From an uncultured Eubacteriales bacterium (GTDB lineage Bacteria > Bacillota > Clostridia > Oscillospirales > CAG-272): a DNA stretch of 14,900 nt. Position numbers and translations under genes: made by a program. Below the pieces are notes generated by a model. That model made no database searches, was not told where the DNA came from, and was given only the letters and a program-made list of their open reading frames with translations. This document shows, in pieces, positions 1-6,882 of the stretch. Numbering within the stretch: the stretch's first letter is position 1; each line of letters starts with the position of its first letter. The DNA lies in the NCBI GenBank assembly GCA_934446065.1, contig CAKSDP010000034.1, forward strand, positions 1-14,900. Direction: 5' to 3'.

Positions 1-113
1 CTTAACTGGACCTCTCCCAAGGCTACTCTCGATAATTTTTTGAAGCATGGTGTAACATATCATTGACAAACCAACATGATTACAAAAAGAGGCAGAACAA
101 ACACGGCAGTCTG

Positions 114-144
114 CACAAAATCCGCATGGAAAATTTGTGCGGAT
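114..144. repeat. Overlapping inverted repeats upstream of the promoter
   Basis: ATCCGCA at 120-126 pairs with TGCGGAT at 138-144. The adjoining CACAAA at 114-119 is complementary to TTTGTG at 134-139, so two mutually exclusive hairpins, or one double operator, are possible. A near-perfect 9-nt tandem repeat (GTGGAAATT, GTGGAAATC) follows at 155-172, directly before the -35. Apart from these elements and the promoter, I see no gene in positions 1-274. Confidence 0.35.
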
Positions 145-175
145 CGCAGATTCCGTGGAAATTGTGGAAATCATG

Positions 176-204
176 TTGACAAAATGCCTCACGCAAGTTA
201 CACT
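176..204 (+). promoter_or_regulatory. Promoter of the tandem lipoprotein pair
   Basis: TTGACA at 176-181 is followed by a 17-nt spacer and TACACT at 199-204 (4 of 6 matches to TATAAT). The predicted start of transcription is near 211, giving a leader of about 64 nt before the first gene, which has GAAAGGAG at 261-268. The -10 hexamer is the left arm of the dyad at 199-213, so a protein bound there would block RNA polymerase. Confidence 0.6.
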
Positions 205-213
205 AATAGTGTA
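199..213. promoter_or_regulatory. Perfect dyad overlapping the -10, candidate operator
   Basis: TACACT-AAT-AGTGTA is a perfect 6+3+6 inverted repeat placed exactly on the -10 region. The TACA...TGTA ends recall operators of BlaI/MecI and CopY-type winged-helix repressors, but the spacing differs from the short CopY box, so assignment to that family is inference. No repressor gene lies in this window. Confidence 0.5.
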
Positions 214-261
214 GAGTGGACTATGATCATAGGTCGCATTGGCTCATAAATCATAAATATG

Positions 262-517
262 AAAGGAGCGCCATATGAAAAACGTAATAATTTCGATAAT
301 CCTTGCGGCTGTAATGCTTTTTGGTGCCGTAGCCTGCACAAAGACCGAAGCATATGAGCTTGGGACGGTAGATCTCAGATACGCCGACACGCTTCAGATC
401 GCAGAGGACTGCGGCATTACCCTGCGCGACGACCACGTGCTTGACATTGAGACTCTCGAAAGCATCTGCGATCTTGCCCGTGCGATGTACTCGCGCTATT
501 CTTCCGTGACTTTTGAG
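262..517 (+). repeat. Direct repeat, unit 1 (RBS plus first 81 codons)
   Basis: This 256-bp unit matches 1012-1267 at all but seven positions. One mismatch is in the Shine-Dalgarno (G266 versus A1016) and six are in the coding part. Similarity stops sharply after the GAG codon at 515-517. The two units are 750 bp apart. Confidence 0.9.
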
Positions 518-1003
518 AAGTATGATGCAAACAGACAACCTGTTTCGACTACCGCAATTACTCAAAATAAGATTTCAAAAAAAGATATTGCGTCGCTTGA
601 TTCCACACCTCTAAACGATCAGGCAGTTATGGCAAAAGAATACGTTTCGTATATGTTTGAATTAAAAAATATAGTGCGAATGTTGATCAAAAACTATGTT
701 AAAGATGAGGCGTATTACGCTTGGCAGTATACCCCGGGAATAAATATGATTTGGCCTGACTTTGCAGTCTGCGATCCGCAAAAAGCCGAGTATACCGATT
801 GGAATGACTTTTTGGAATCATATCGCAGCGACAGTACGGCTATGCCGGATTATATAGAAGTATATGACGACTGGGTATCGTATCATAAAACATCCACAGG
901 AGAATACATTACCGTATTTCCCAATAATGAAGAAAGCGCTATGCTCAACAAAGCGCTCGAAATCGAGCAAGCTGCTGATGCACAGTATTTTGCCGTAAAA
1001 TAA
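275..1003 (+). CDS. Small putative lipoprotein, copy 1 of a tandem pair
   Basis: I do not recognise this 242-residue protein. It has a short n-region (MKN), a hydrophobic stretch at residues 4-20 and a cysteine at 21 preceded by AVA. This is a loose lipobox, so an exported, lipid-anchored protein is likely. The rest is soluble and acidic, with W/Y-rich patches and a conserved TVFPN near the C-terminus. The start is fixed by GAAAGGAG six bases upstream of the ATG. The gene lies 21 bp ahead of a paralogue. Their first 81 codons differ at only six bases (two amino acids, H54R and T60I), then the proteins fall to roughly one third identity by eye. The tail of this copy is visibly more AT-rich than its head, which suggests a mosaic origin. 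No enzymatic motif is visible; a function is not assigned. Confidence 0.75.
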   Translation: MKNVIISIILAAVMLFGAVACTKTEAYELGTVDLRYADTLQIAEDCGITLRDDHVLDIETLESICDLARAMYSRYSSVTFEKYDANRQPVSTTAITQNKISKKDIASLDSTPLNDQAVMAKEYVSYMFELKNIVRMLIKNYVKDEAYYAWQYTPGINMIWPDFAVCDPQKAEYTDWNDFLESYRSDSTAMPDYIEVYDDWVSYHKTSTGEYITVFPNNEESAMLNKALEIEQAADAQYFAVK

Positions 1004-1011
1004 GCAAAAGC

Positions 1012-1267
1012 AAAGAAGCGCCATATGAAAAACGTAATAATTTCAATAATTCTTGCGGCTGTAATGCTTTTTGGTGCCGTAGCCTGCACAAAGACCGAAG
1101 CATATGAGCTGGGGACGGTAGATCTCAGATACGCCGACACGCTTCAGATCGCAGAGGACTGCGGCATTACCCTGCGCGACGACCGCGTGCTTGACATTGA
1201 GATTCTCGAAAGCATCTGCGATCTTGCCCGTGCAATGTACTCGCGCTATTCTTCCGTGACTTTTGAG
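1012..1267 (+). repeat. Direct repeat, unit 2 (RBS plus first 81 codons)
   Basis: This is the second unit of the repeat described at 262-517, about 97% identical. The sharp 3' boundary inside a coding frame points to gene conversion or a recombination joint rather than a simple recent whole-gene duplication. Confidence 0.9.
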
Positions 1268-1747
1268 ACTGACGGCGAAAACGGCGAGCCCACGGTTAAA
1301 ACCATAGACACCCAAATCGGATATGCTGCACGAAATGCTGCGTCTTTCGACTCTGCCATCGCAAGTGCGGGACAAGGCACAAGATCTGCAGTCGCGTCCG
1401 AGTATATCAAATATATATTTGAGCTTCAGAGCCTGTCGGAAGCACTTATATACAGATTCGTCTCAGACGGAAGTTACCTGAAATGGAACTCGCCGGAATC
1501 GAACTATGATTTACCGGATATTGTCTTTCTCAAGCCGGAAGAAGCTGTGTTTGAAAACTGGGATGAGTTTTTATCGGCAACAAAAGAAACACCCGAAAGC
1601 ATACCGGACTTTTTTGAAATAAATGAAAGCTGGATATCATTTAGAAATTCATCCACAGACGAACGCACGACAGTGTTCCCGAACGCGGAGGAGCAGGCTG
1701 CGTTCTCCCGCGCATTCGAGATCAAGCGCGAAGACACAGACAGATAA
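1025..1747 (+). CDS. Small putative lipoprotein, copy 2 of a tandem pair
   Basis: This 240-residue paralogue of the preceding gene has the same signal segment and Cys21. It has no recognised domain. Beyond residue 81 the two proteins still align over the whole length by eye: EY..Y.FEL near residue 130, a PD/W..FL block near 180-195, and TVFPN near the end. They are therefore old paralogues whose 5' ends have been made alike recently. The Shine-Dalgarno region is AAAGAAG at 1012-1018, one base poorer than the AAAGGAG of copy 1. With a 21-bp gap the gene is probably co-transcribed with copy 1. A rho-independent terminator follows 53 bp after the stop. Confidence 0.75.
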   Translation: MKNVIISIILAAVMLFGAVACTKTEAYELGTVDLRYADTLQIAEDCGITLRDDRVLDIEILESICDLARAMYSRYSSVTFETDGENGEPTVKTIDTQIGYAARNAASFDSAIASAGQGTRSAVASEYIKYIFELQSLSEALIYRFVSDGSYLKWNSPESNYDLPDIVFLKPEEAVFENWDEFLSATKETPESIPDFFEINESWISFRNSSTDERTTVFPNAEEQAAFSRAFEIKREDTDR

Positions 1748-1800
1748 CCGCAAACGCATGGCTTCGGGCATTACCCCATCCGAAAGCCGTCACATTTTGT

Positions 1801-1830
1801 ACGGGCTGCCTTATGGCAGCCCGTTTTTTT
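1801..1830 (+). terminator. Rho-independent terminator after the lipoprotein pair
   Basis: A perfect GC-rich stem, CGGGCTGCC (1802-1810) with GGCAGCCCG (1815-1823), has a TTAT loop and is followed by seven T residues. It stops + strand transcription just before the convergent trmO. On the - strand the stem is not followed by a T-run, so it is probably one-directional. Confidence 0.9.
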
Positions 1831-1832
1831 AT

Positions 1833-2510
1833 TCAGTTGATCCGCTCCACGGCGTGAACCGTAAGCACATTCCCGCAGACGTGGAACTTCACGTCAACTC
1901 CCGCGAACGGAAATCCGTACTCCCTCTCCGGATCATCATGATACGAAGGGCGCGGATCGCCGCGAAGCATTTTCACGAGTGCGGTTCGCGCGTGCTCCGG
2001 AACCATTTCCGCGAGGCTGTCGGGAAACACGACCTCGAGCCTGTCGCCCGCGACCTCTCCGGCAAAGCCGTCGGCGGCGTCGGGAATACAGTCGGCAAGC
2101 GGCAGATACGGCTTTATGTCGTATATCGGCGTACCGTTCATGAGATCGGCGCCCGCGACCTCAATCGCAAGCTCTCCGTCCCGCTCTCTCACCCCGATCA
2201 GCCGCACGGCGCTGAGCCCGAGCGGGTTTGGTCGGAACGGCGAGCGCGTCGCAAATACGCCCATCTTAGTATTTCCGCCGAGGCGCGGCGGACGCACGGT
2301 CGGCGACCACTCTCTTTTCCCGTTTTCGGAAAAGCCCCAGATAAGCCACAAATGCGAAAATCCGCCGATCCCGCGGACTGACGCAGGAACGGCGTATTTC
2401 TTCTCGAACACGACCTCGCCGCGAAGCTCGGGGACGATGCCGCTCTGCCGCGGGATCCCGAACTTTGTCGGAAGGTCGCATCTCATTTTTGCAATAATTT
2501 CAAGCTCCAT
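1833..2510 (-). CDS. trmO: tRNA (N6-threonylcarbamoyladenosine(37)-N6)-methyltransferase TrmO
   Basis: TrmO (TsaA/YaeB, UPF0066) adds a methyl group from S-adenosylmethionine to t6A37 of some ANN-decoding tRNAs and acts in the cytosol. The 225-residue product carries the family signatures in order: FGIPRQSG at 17-24, HLWLIWGF at 53-60, RPPRLGG at 73-79, GVFATRSPFRPNPLGLS at 84-100, and DLMNGTPIYDIKPYLP at 122-137. These line the SAM-binding beta-barrel. Length is usual for the family with its C-terminal extension. A GAGGA site four bases upstream supports the ATG at 2510. It starts 17 bp after the nrdR stop and is probably co-transcribed with it. Its 3' end abuts the convergent terminator of the lipoprotein pair. 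Confidence 0.95.
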   Translation of the reverse strand: MELEIIAKMRCDLPTKFGIPRQSGIVPELRGEVVFEKKYAVPASVRGIGGFSHLWLIWGFSENGKREWSPTVRPPRLGGNTKMGVFATRSPFRPNPLGLSAVRLIGVRERDGELAIEVAGADLMNGTPIYDIKPYLPLADCIPDAADGFAGEVAGDRLEVVFPDSLAEMVPEHARTALVKMLRGDPRPSYHDDPEREYGFPFAGVDVKFHVCGNVLTVHAVERIN

Positions 2511-2527
2511 CGCGTCCTCGCTGTCGC

Positions 2528-2980
2528 TCAGTTCTTGCCCTTCAGATCCTCAAGTTCGCGCATGAATGTCTCGACATCCTTGAACTCGCGGTACACCGAC
2601 GCGAAGCGGACGTATGCGACCGGGTCGAGCGTGCGCAGCTTCTCCATGGCGATCTCGCCGAGCTCGGCAGACGTGATCTCGCGTCTGAGCGAATTGTGGA
2701 TCTCAGCCTCGATCTCGTCGGCGATCTGCTCTGCGTCAACGGGGCGCTTCTGGCACGCCTTCATGAGGCCGGAGAGCAGCTTATTCTTGTCGAAATATTC
2801 CTTTGTACCGTCCTTCTTCAGGACGACCGGCTGGAACACGTCGATAAACTCATATGTCGTGAATCTTCCGCCGCACGAAAGACATTCACGGCGGCGGCGT
2901 ATGCTGTTGTTCTCCTCCACGGGACGTGAGTCGATGACCTTGACCTTGCTGTCGGGCGATCCGCAATATGGGCACTTCAT
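2528..2980 (-). CDS. nrdR: Transcriptional repressor NrdR
   Basis: NrdR is the nucleotide-sensing repressor of ribonucleotide reductase genes. It binds ATP/dATP through an ATP-cone and DNA through a zinc ribbon. The 150-residue product starts MKCPYCG and has the Cys4 ribbon C3-C6 and C33-C36, the RRRREC basic patch, FTTYE, and an ATP-cone over about residues 45-140 (VVLKKDGTKEYFDKNKL through VYREFKD). The open frame runs 24 codons further upstream, but GGAG sits six bases before the ATG at 2980 and all NrdR proteins begin MKCP, so the shorter form is chosen. No nrd genes are in the window. A consensus promoter lies 94-123 bp upstream of the start. trmO follows after 17 bp. Confidence 0.95.
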   Translation of the reverse strand: MKCPYCGSPDSKVKVIDSRPVEENNSIRRRRECLSCGGRFTTYEFIDVFQPVVLKKDGTKEYFDKNKLLSGLMKACQKRPVDAEQIADEIEAEIHNSLRREITSAELGEIAMEKLRTLDPVAYVRFASVYREFKDVETFMRELEDLKGKN

Positions 2981-3073
2981 AAAAAACTCCGTTCTGCCGA
3001 TTCTGCCGGCACAATATCGTAATTCGTCATATGCGGCGCGCTCCGGCGGCACTGCTTATACGATGTTTCTACA

Positions 3074-3103
3074 ATTGTAGCATGGCGCAGGGGAAAATGT
3101 CAA
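3074..3103 (-). promoter_or_regulatory. Promoter of nrdR-trmO
   Basis: On the - strand, TTGACA (complement of 3098-3103) and TACAAT (complement of 3074-3079) are separated by 18 nt. This is close to the sigma-A consensus, with transcription predicted to start near 3066. The -10 lies within a perfect 12-nt palindrome (CTACAATTGTAG, 3069-3080), which could be an operator. I saw no clear hairpin terminator between the HAD gene and this promoter, so read-through from upstream is possible. Confidence 0.7.
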
Positions 3104-3142
3104 TGTCACATGAGAAATTTTTGGCTTAAAATGCAAATATTT

Positions 3143-3793
3143 TTATTTTTCCGAAAGGAATCCCGCGAGCGACTGCACATCCGAAAAGAGTGTCTTTGCT
3201 CCGGCACAGCGCAGCTCCTCCTCGGAGCCGTAGCCGTACAGCACGCCGATCGGGTACAGTCCATGCTTCAGCGCTCCCGCCATATCGTAGCTGCGGTCGC
3301 CGACCATCGCGGAGGCTGTCGGATTGACCGCATATCGGTCGAGGACGCACGCGATGACCTCGCTCTTGTCCGTACGTCTGCCGTCAAGCTCGCTGCCGAC
3401 GACGCCCGAAAAATATTCCGCAATGCCGAAATGCTCGAGTATGCGCAGCGCGAACACGGTCGGCTTTGACGTTGCAAGGTACACTCCCGCACCGGACTCG
3501 CAAAGATCGCGGAGCATTTCGGGAACTCCGCCGTAAATCTCGTTCTCGAACAGTCCCTTATCGGCGAAATGCTCGCGATAGAATTCGACCGCATCGTCGG
3601 ATCTGTCCGCCGGCACGCCCGAGAACGTCTCGAAGCCGTACTTCAGCGGCGGTCCGATGTACGGATACAGCTCCTCGCGCGGCGGCACGGGCATTCCCAT
3701 CCGCCTGAGCGCGTGCGCGACCGAATTCGTGATCCCGATGACGGGATCGGTGAGCGTTCCGTCAAGGTCGAACAGCACCGACTCAAACTTCAT
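3143..3793 (-). CDS. HAD-superfamily phosphatase, Gph/PpaX-like
   Basis: This is a haloacid-dehalogenase-type phosphatase (subfamily IA, phosphoglycolate/pyrophosphate phosphatase group) of 216 residues. Motif I is FDLDGT with nucleophile D9 and D11. Motif II is ATSK with T108/S109. Motif III is K143. Motif IV is GDRSYD with D166 and D170. The IGPPL and GSELDGRRT blocks resemble proteins annotated as phosphoglycolate phosphatase, but HAD substrate specificity cannot be read from sequence alone. The frame is open upstream to 3934, but that part lies inside hslO and is not HAD-like; MKFESVLFDLDGT is the natural start. The start overlaps the hslO stop by 11 bp, suggesting translational coupling. 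It is the last gene of the uvrC-to-HAD run. Confidence 0.88.
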   Translation of the reverse strand: MKFESVLFDLDGTLTDPVIGITNSVAHALRRMGMPVPPREELYPYIGPPLKYGFETFSGVPADRSDDAVEFYREHFADKGLFENEIYGGVPEMLRDLCESGAGVYLATSKPTVFALRILEHFGIAEYFSGVVGSELDGRRTDKSEVIACVLDRYAVNPTASAMVGDRSYDMAGALKHGLYPIGVLYGYGSEEELRCAGAKTLFSDVQSLAGFLSEK

Positions 3794-4673
3794 CTTTTTT
3801 CTGCCGTCTCTCGGCTCTTGTGCGGTCGATCTCGTCCATCGTGAACGAATACGCTTTACCGCAGAACTGGCACACGGTCTCGATCGGCTTGCCGTCGCGC
3901 ATCGAGTCGAGGTCGCCGTCCGAAAGTCCCGCAAGTGCCGTGAGGTAACGCTCGCGTGTGCAGGTGCATATATAGTCGGTCGGGTACTCGTCGAATATGT
4001 CGTACTCGATCCCGGCGAGCGCCTCCGCGATGATCTCCTCGCCGGTCATTCCGTCGAGCAGCATGGCGGAGAGGTGGCGCATACCGTTCACGTTTTTCTC
4101 GATTATCGGGATGAGCGCCTCATCCGCGCCCGGCATGAGCTGGATGAGGAAGCCGCCCGCAGCCATACAGTACAGCTCGCGGTCAACGCGAACGCCGAGC
4201 GCACAGACGGTCGGTGTCTGTGCGCTTGTGGCAAAATAGGACGTAACGTCGTCGCCGATGTTTCCGCTGACAAGCTCCGACACGCCAATATACGGCTCAG
4301 ACATTCCCATGTCCTTGACGACATACAGGCTGCCTCTGCCGACTGCGGCTCCGACGTCGAGCTTGCCCTCCGGCGTCGGGGGCACCTCGACCGTAGGATC
4401 ATCCGCGCAGCCGCGCACATTTCCCTCGTAATCGGACACGCAGATTATGCGTCCGGCTGGGCCGTCGCCCTTGATCTGGAGCGTCAGCGAATTATCCTTA
4501 TCCTTGAGAAGCGAACCCATGAGCGACGCTGCCGTCAGCGCCCGCCCGAGGGCGGCTGTCATGGTTTTCGATGTATGATGTATCTCGGACGCACGGCGCA
4601 CGATATCGGTGGAATCGGTAAAGATGATTCTCGCGCTGCCGTCACGGCTGAGTGCTCTTGTAATATATGACAT
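3783..4673 (-). CDS. hslO: Redox-regulated chaperone Hsp33 (HslO)
   Basis: Hsp33 is a cytosolic holdase that becomes active when its C-terminal zinc centre is oxidised, protecting proteins during oxidative unfolding. The 296-residue product has the N-terminal chaperone domain (about 1-230) and the redox switch with C236-x-C238 and C268-x-x-C271, exactly the CxC/CxxC zinc-binding pattern. A GGAG site five bases upstream of the ATG supports the start. It lies 15 bp after the GH3 gene and overlaps the HAD gene by 11 bp, consistent with one mRNA. The length is typical. A C-terminal basic/acidic tail follows the switch. A peroxide-sensing chaperone fits an anaerobe that meets occasional oxygen. 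Confidence 0.96.
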   Translation of the reverse strand: MSYITRALSRDGSARIIFTDSTDIVRRASEIHHTSKTMTAALGRALTAASLMGSLLKDKDNSLTLQIKGDGPAGRIICVSDYEGNVRGCADDPTVEVPPTPEGKLDVGAAVGRGSLYVVKDMGMSEPYIGVSELVSGNIGDDVTSYFATSAQTPTVCALGVRVDRELYCMAAGGFLIQLMPGADEALIPIIEKNVNGMRHLSAMLLDGMTGEEIIAEALAGIEYDIFDEYPTDYICTCTRERYLTALAGLSDGDLDSMRDGKPIETVCQFCGKAYSFTMDEIDRTRAERRQKKDEV

Positions 4674-4688
4674 AGTGTCTCCGTTCTT

Positions 4689-6863
4689 TTATTTTACGGT
4701 TATCTCAATCTTGTTTTCGGTGAGGGACGAGTCTCCGACCCACACAGTAAATTTGCCCGGCTCGATGACGAAATCGCCGTTCTCGTTATAGAATCCAAGC
4801 TCTCTTGTACCGAGCGTGAATGTGAATGTCTTCTCCTCGCCTGTGGCAAGCATTTCCTTTTTGAAGCCGGCAAGGCTGCGCATCGGGCGCATCATCGATG
4901 CGACATTGTCGCGGACGTAGCACTGCACGACCTCCTTTGAGTCAACGTCTCCGACGTTCTTTACGGTGCAGGTGACGGTGAAGCTGCCGCCGTCAAGAAT
5001 ATCTGCGGCGCTCATCTCCTGCACGTCGGTCTCAGGCGTGCCGTACTCAAATTTTGTGTATGACAGTCCGTAGCCGAACGGATACAGGGGCTTTGATCTG
5101 CCTGCCGCCGATCCGCGCCAGTAGCTCACGTCGCGGCCGTAGTAGCCGTCAACGTCGCGTGCCGGGTGCAGCGCGTTGTAGTATACGGGGACCTGACCGG
5201 TGCAGTACGGCACGGTCATCGGAAGTCTGCCGGACGGGCTCTTTCTGCCGAACAGGACATCGAGCATTCCGGGAGCGGCTGCGGTACCGTTGTGCCAACC
5301 GTAGACGATCGCGTCGAGGTACTCCTCGATATTGCCGAGCGAACGGATACGTCCGCTGTTAATAACACCGATAACGGGAATTCCGCTGCGGTGCATAGTG
5401 CGCGCGAGAAGAACCTGATCCTCACTCAGCTCAAGATCGTTCACGGACACAGCCTCACCGGTCGAATAGAAGTGCTCGCCGAGGAGCAGGACTATCGCCT
5501 TGCAGTCGTCGGGGATATCCGTATACATTTTGTCGATGAAACGAGCCTCGCTGAATGTGATCGGGCACGATTCGGGGAACATATCGCGTGCAGCCGCAGC
5601 GTAGCTCTTTATCAGTCCTATATCGGAATGGCCTGCCCATGCGCCGATATGACCCACCTCGTCGGTGAGCATCGGTCCAGCCATAAACACCTTTTCGTCG
5701 TCCTTCAGGGGGAGGACATTGTCCTTATTCTTGAGGAGCACGACGTTCTCGGAGCACATCTCGCGTGCATCGGCAAGGTGACGGTCGAGGTCGATCGGGT
5801 AGTCCTCGCGGAACGGGCGGTCGAACAGACCTGCCGCAAACTTCACGCGGAGGATGCGGCGCACTGCTTCGTCGAGCACAGCCTCATCAAGCTCACCCGA
5901 ACGGACAAGCTCGGGCAGATGCGCGGGGTACGTCTCATCGACCATCTCCATATCAACGCCGCCTATCGAGGCGAGACGTGCTGCCTCGCGCTTGTCCTCG
6001 GCGACGCCCTGCGTCTCGAGCTGCTTTACCGCGTCGTAGTCGCTGATGACAAAGCCGTCAAATCCCATCTCGCCCTTGAGCAGATCGCGGAGGAGCTTCG
6101 TCGAAGCCGTGACGGGCTTGCCCGCGACGGAGTTGAACGATGACATGACCGTCAGTGCACCCGCGTGAACCGCCGAGCGGAAGGAGTGCGAATAGTAGTT
6201 GTTCATGAAGTAGTCGCTGATATCGGAGTTGTGATAGTCACGTCCGCCCTCCATCGCGCCGTAGCCGATAAAATGCTTCGCGCAGGCGATAAGGTCGCGT
6301 CCGGACTCAAGATCGCCCTGGAATCCGCGCACTATCGCCGCTCCGAGCGCGCCCGCGAGCAGCGGATCCTCTCCGCCGGACTCGACCGATCTGCCCCAGC
6401 GCGGGTCATGCGCAAGGTCGAGCACGGGCGCAAACGTCCAGTTGAGTCCGTCGCGCGCTGCCGCCTCGGCGATATCCCTGTAACAACGCTCGACCAGCTC
6501 CATGTCAAACGAAGCCGCACTGCCGAGCGGTACCGGATAGCACACGTTATAGCTGTGGATAACGTCCGCGCCGAACATAAGCGGTATGTGGCACGGGCTC
6601 TCTTCGATCGCTACCTTCTGATAGCCGTTGAGAAGCGATCTGTAATTCGCCTCTGCCGAGCGGTCGGGCGTTATGTCCGGCACGCCGCAGATCATCGTAC
6701 CGATCTCGCCGCGTCGGATGCGGTTCGCATAATACTCGGCGTCGCCGCCCCACGCGATAGTCTGGGTCATCTGACCCGCCTTCTGCTCGAGTGTAAGTGC
6801 GCCGATTATGTCCTCGATGCGCTTCTCCACTGCTCTGTCAAGCTTTTTCATGTTTTTGACCAT
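4689..6863 (-). CDS. Glycoside hydrolase family 3 beta-glucosidase, cytoplasmic
   Basis: This GH3 enzyme hydrolyses terminal beta-linked sugars with retention; beta-glucosidase is the most likely activity, though xylosidase or mixed activity is possible. With the ATG at 6863 it has about 724 residues: a TIM-barrel domain with GADVIHSYN, AKHF near 195-198 and the nucleophile loop VISDYDAV (Asp near 275); an alpha/beta sandwich with LLGEHFYSTGEA near 461-471 that should supply the acid/base Glu; and a fibronectin-III-like C-terminal domain (about 610-724). No signal peptide is seen, so it should act on imported oligosaccharides or glycosides. The frame is open to 7004, but that overlaps coaD. 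AGAGGG lies next to the ATG at 6863, and a second ATG at 6851 is also possible. It sits 19 bp after coaD, an unusual place for a glycosidase. Confidence 0.92.
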   Translation of the reverse strand: MVKNMKKLDRAVEKRIEDIIGALTLEQKAGQMTQTIAWGGDAEYYANRIRRGEIGTMICGVPDITPDRSAEANYRSLLNGYQKVAIEESPCHIPLMFGADVIHSYNVCYPVPLGSAASFDMELVERCYRDIAEAAARDGLNWTFAPVLDLAHDPRWGRSVESGGEDPLLAGALGAAIVRGFQGDLESGRDLIACAKHFIGYGAMEGGRDYHNSDISDYFMNNYYSHSFRSAVHAGALTVMSSFNSVAGKPVTASTKLLRDLLKGEMGFDGFVISDYDAVKQLETQGVAEDKREAARLASIGGVDMEMVDETYPAHLPELVRSGELDEAVLDEAVRRILRVKFAAGLFDRPFREDYPIDLDRHLADAREMCSENVVLLKNKDNVLPLKDDEKVFMAGPMLTDEVGHIGAWAGHSDIGLIKSYAAAARDMFPESCPITFSEARFIDKMYTDIPDDCKAIVLLLGEHFYSTGEAVSVNDLELSEDQVLLARTMHRSGIPVIGVINSGRIRSLGNIEEYLDAIVYGWHNGTAAAPGMLDVLFGRKSPSGRLPMTVPYCTGQVPVYYNALHPARDVDGYYGRDVSYWRGSAAGRSKPLYPFGYGLSYTKFEYGTPETDVQEMSAADILDGGSFTVTCTVKNVGDVDSKEVVQCYVRDNVASMMRPMRSLAGFKKEMLATGEEKTFTFTLGTRELGFYNENGDFVIEPGKFTVWVGDSSLTENKIEITVK

Positions 6864-6882
6864 TCCCTCTCTGTCAAATAAT

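Noticed and set aside
1623..2381. 252-codon open frame on the + strand
   Set aside because: It crosses the end of lipoprotein copy 2 and the strong terminator at 1801-1830, then runs antisense to trmO; composition is not protein-like.
3794..3934. Longer start for the HAD phosphatase
   Set aside because: The extra 47 residues lie within hslO and are R/S/T-rich; the family begins at the MKFESVLFDLDGT segment.
3657..4670. 337-codon open frame on the + strand
   Set aside because: It lies antisense to hslO and has R/H/A-rich composition without motifs; hslO shows all its family signatures on the - strand. It is a GC-rich shadow frame.
5166..6143. 325-codon open frame on the + strand
   Set aside because: It is antisense to the GH3 gene, whose catalytic and domain motifs are clear; no ribosome site or domain is seen in the + frame.
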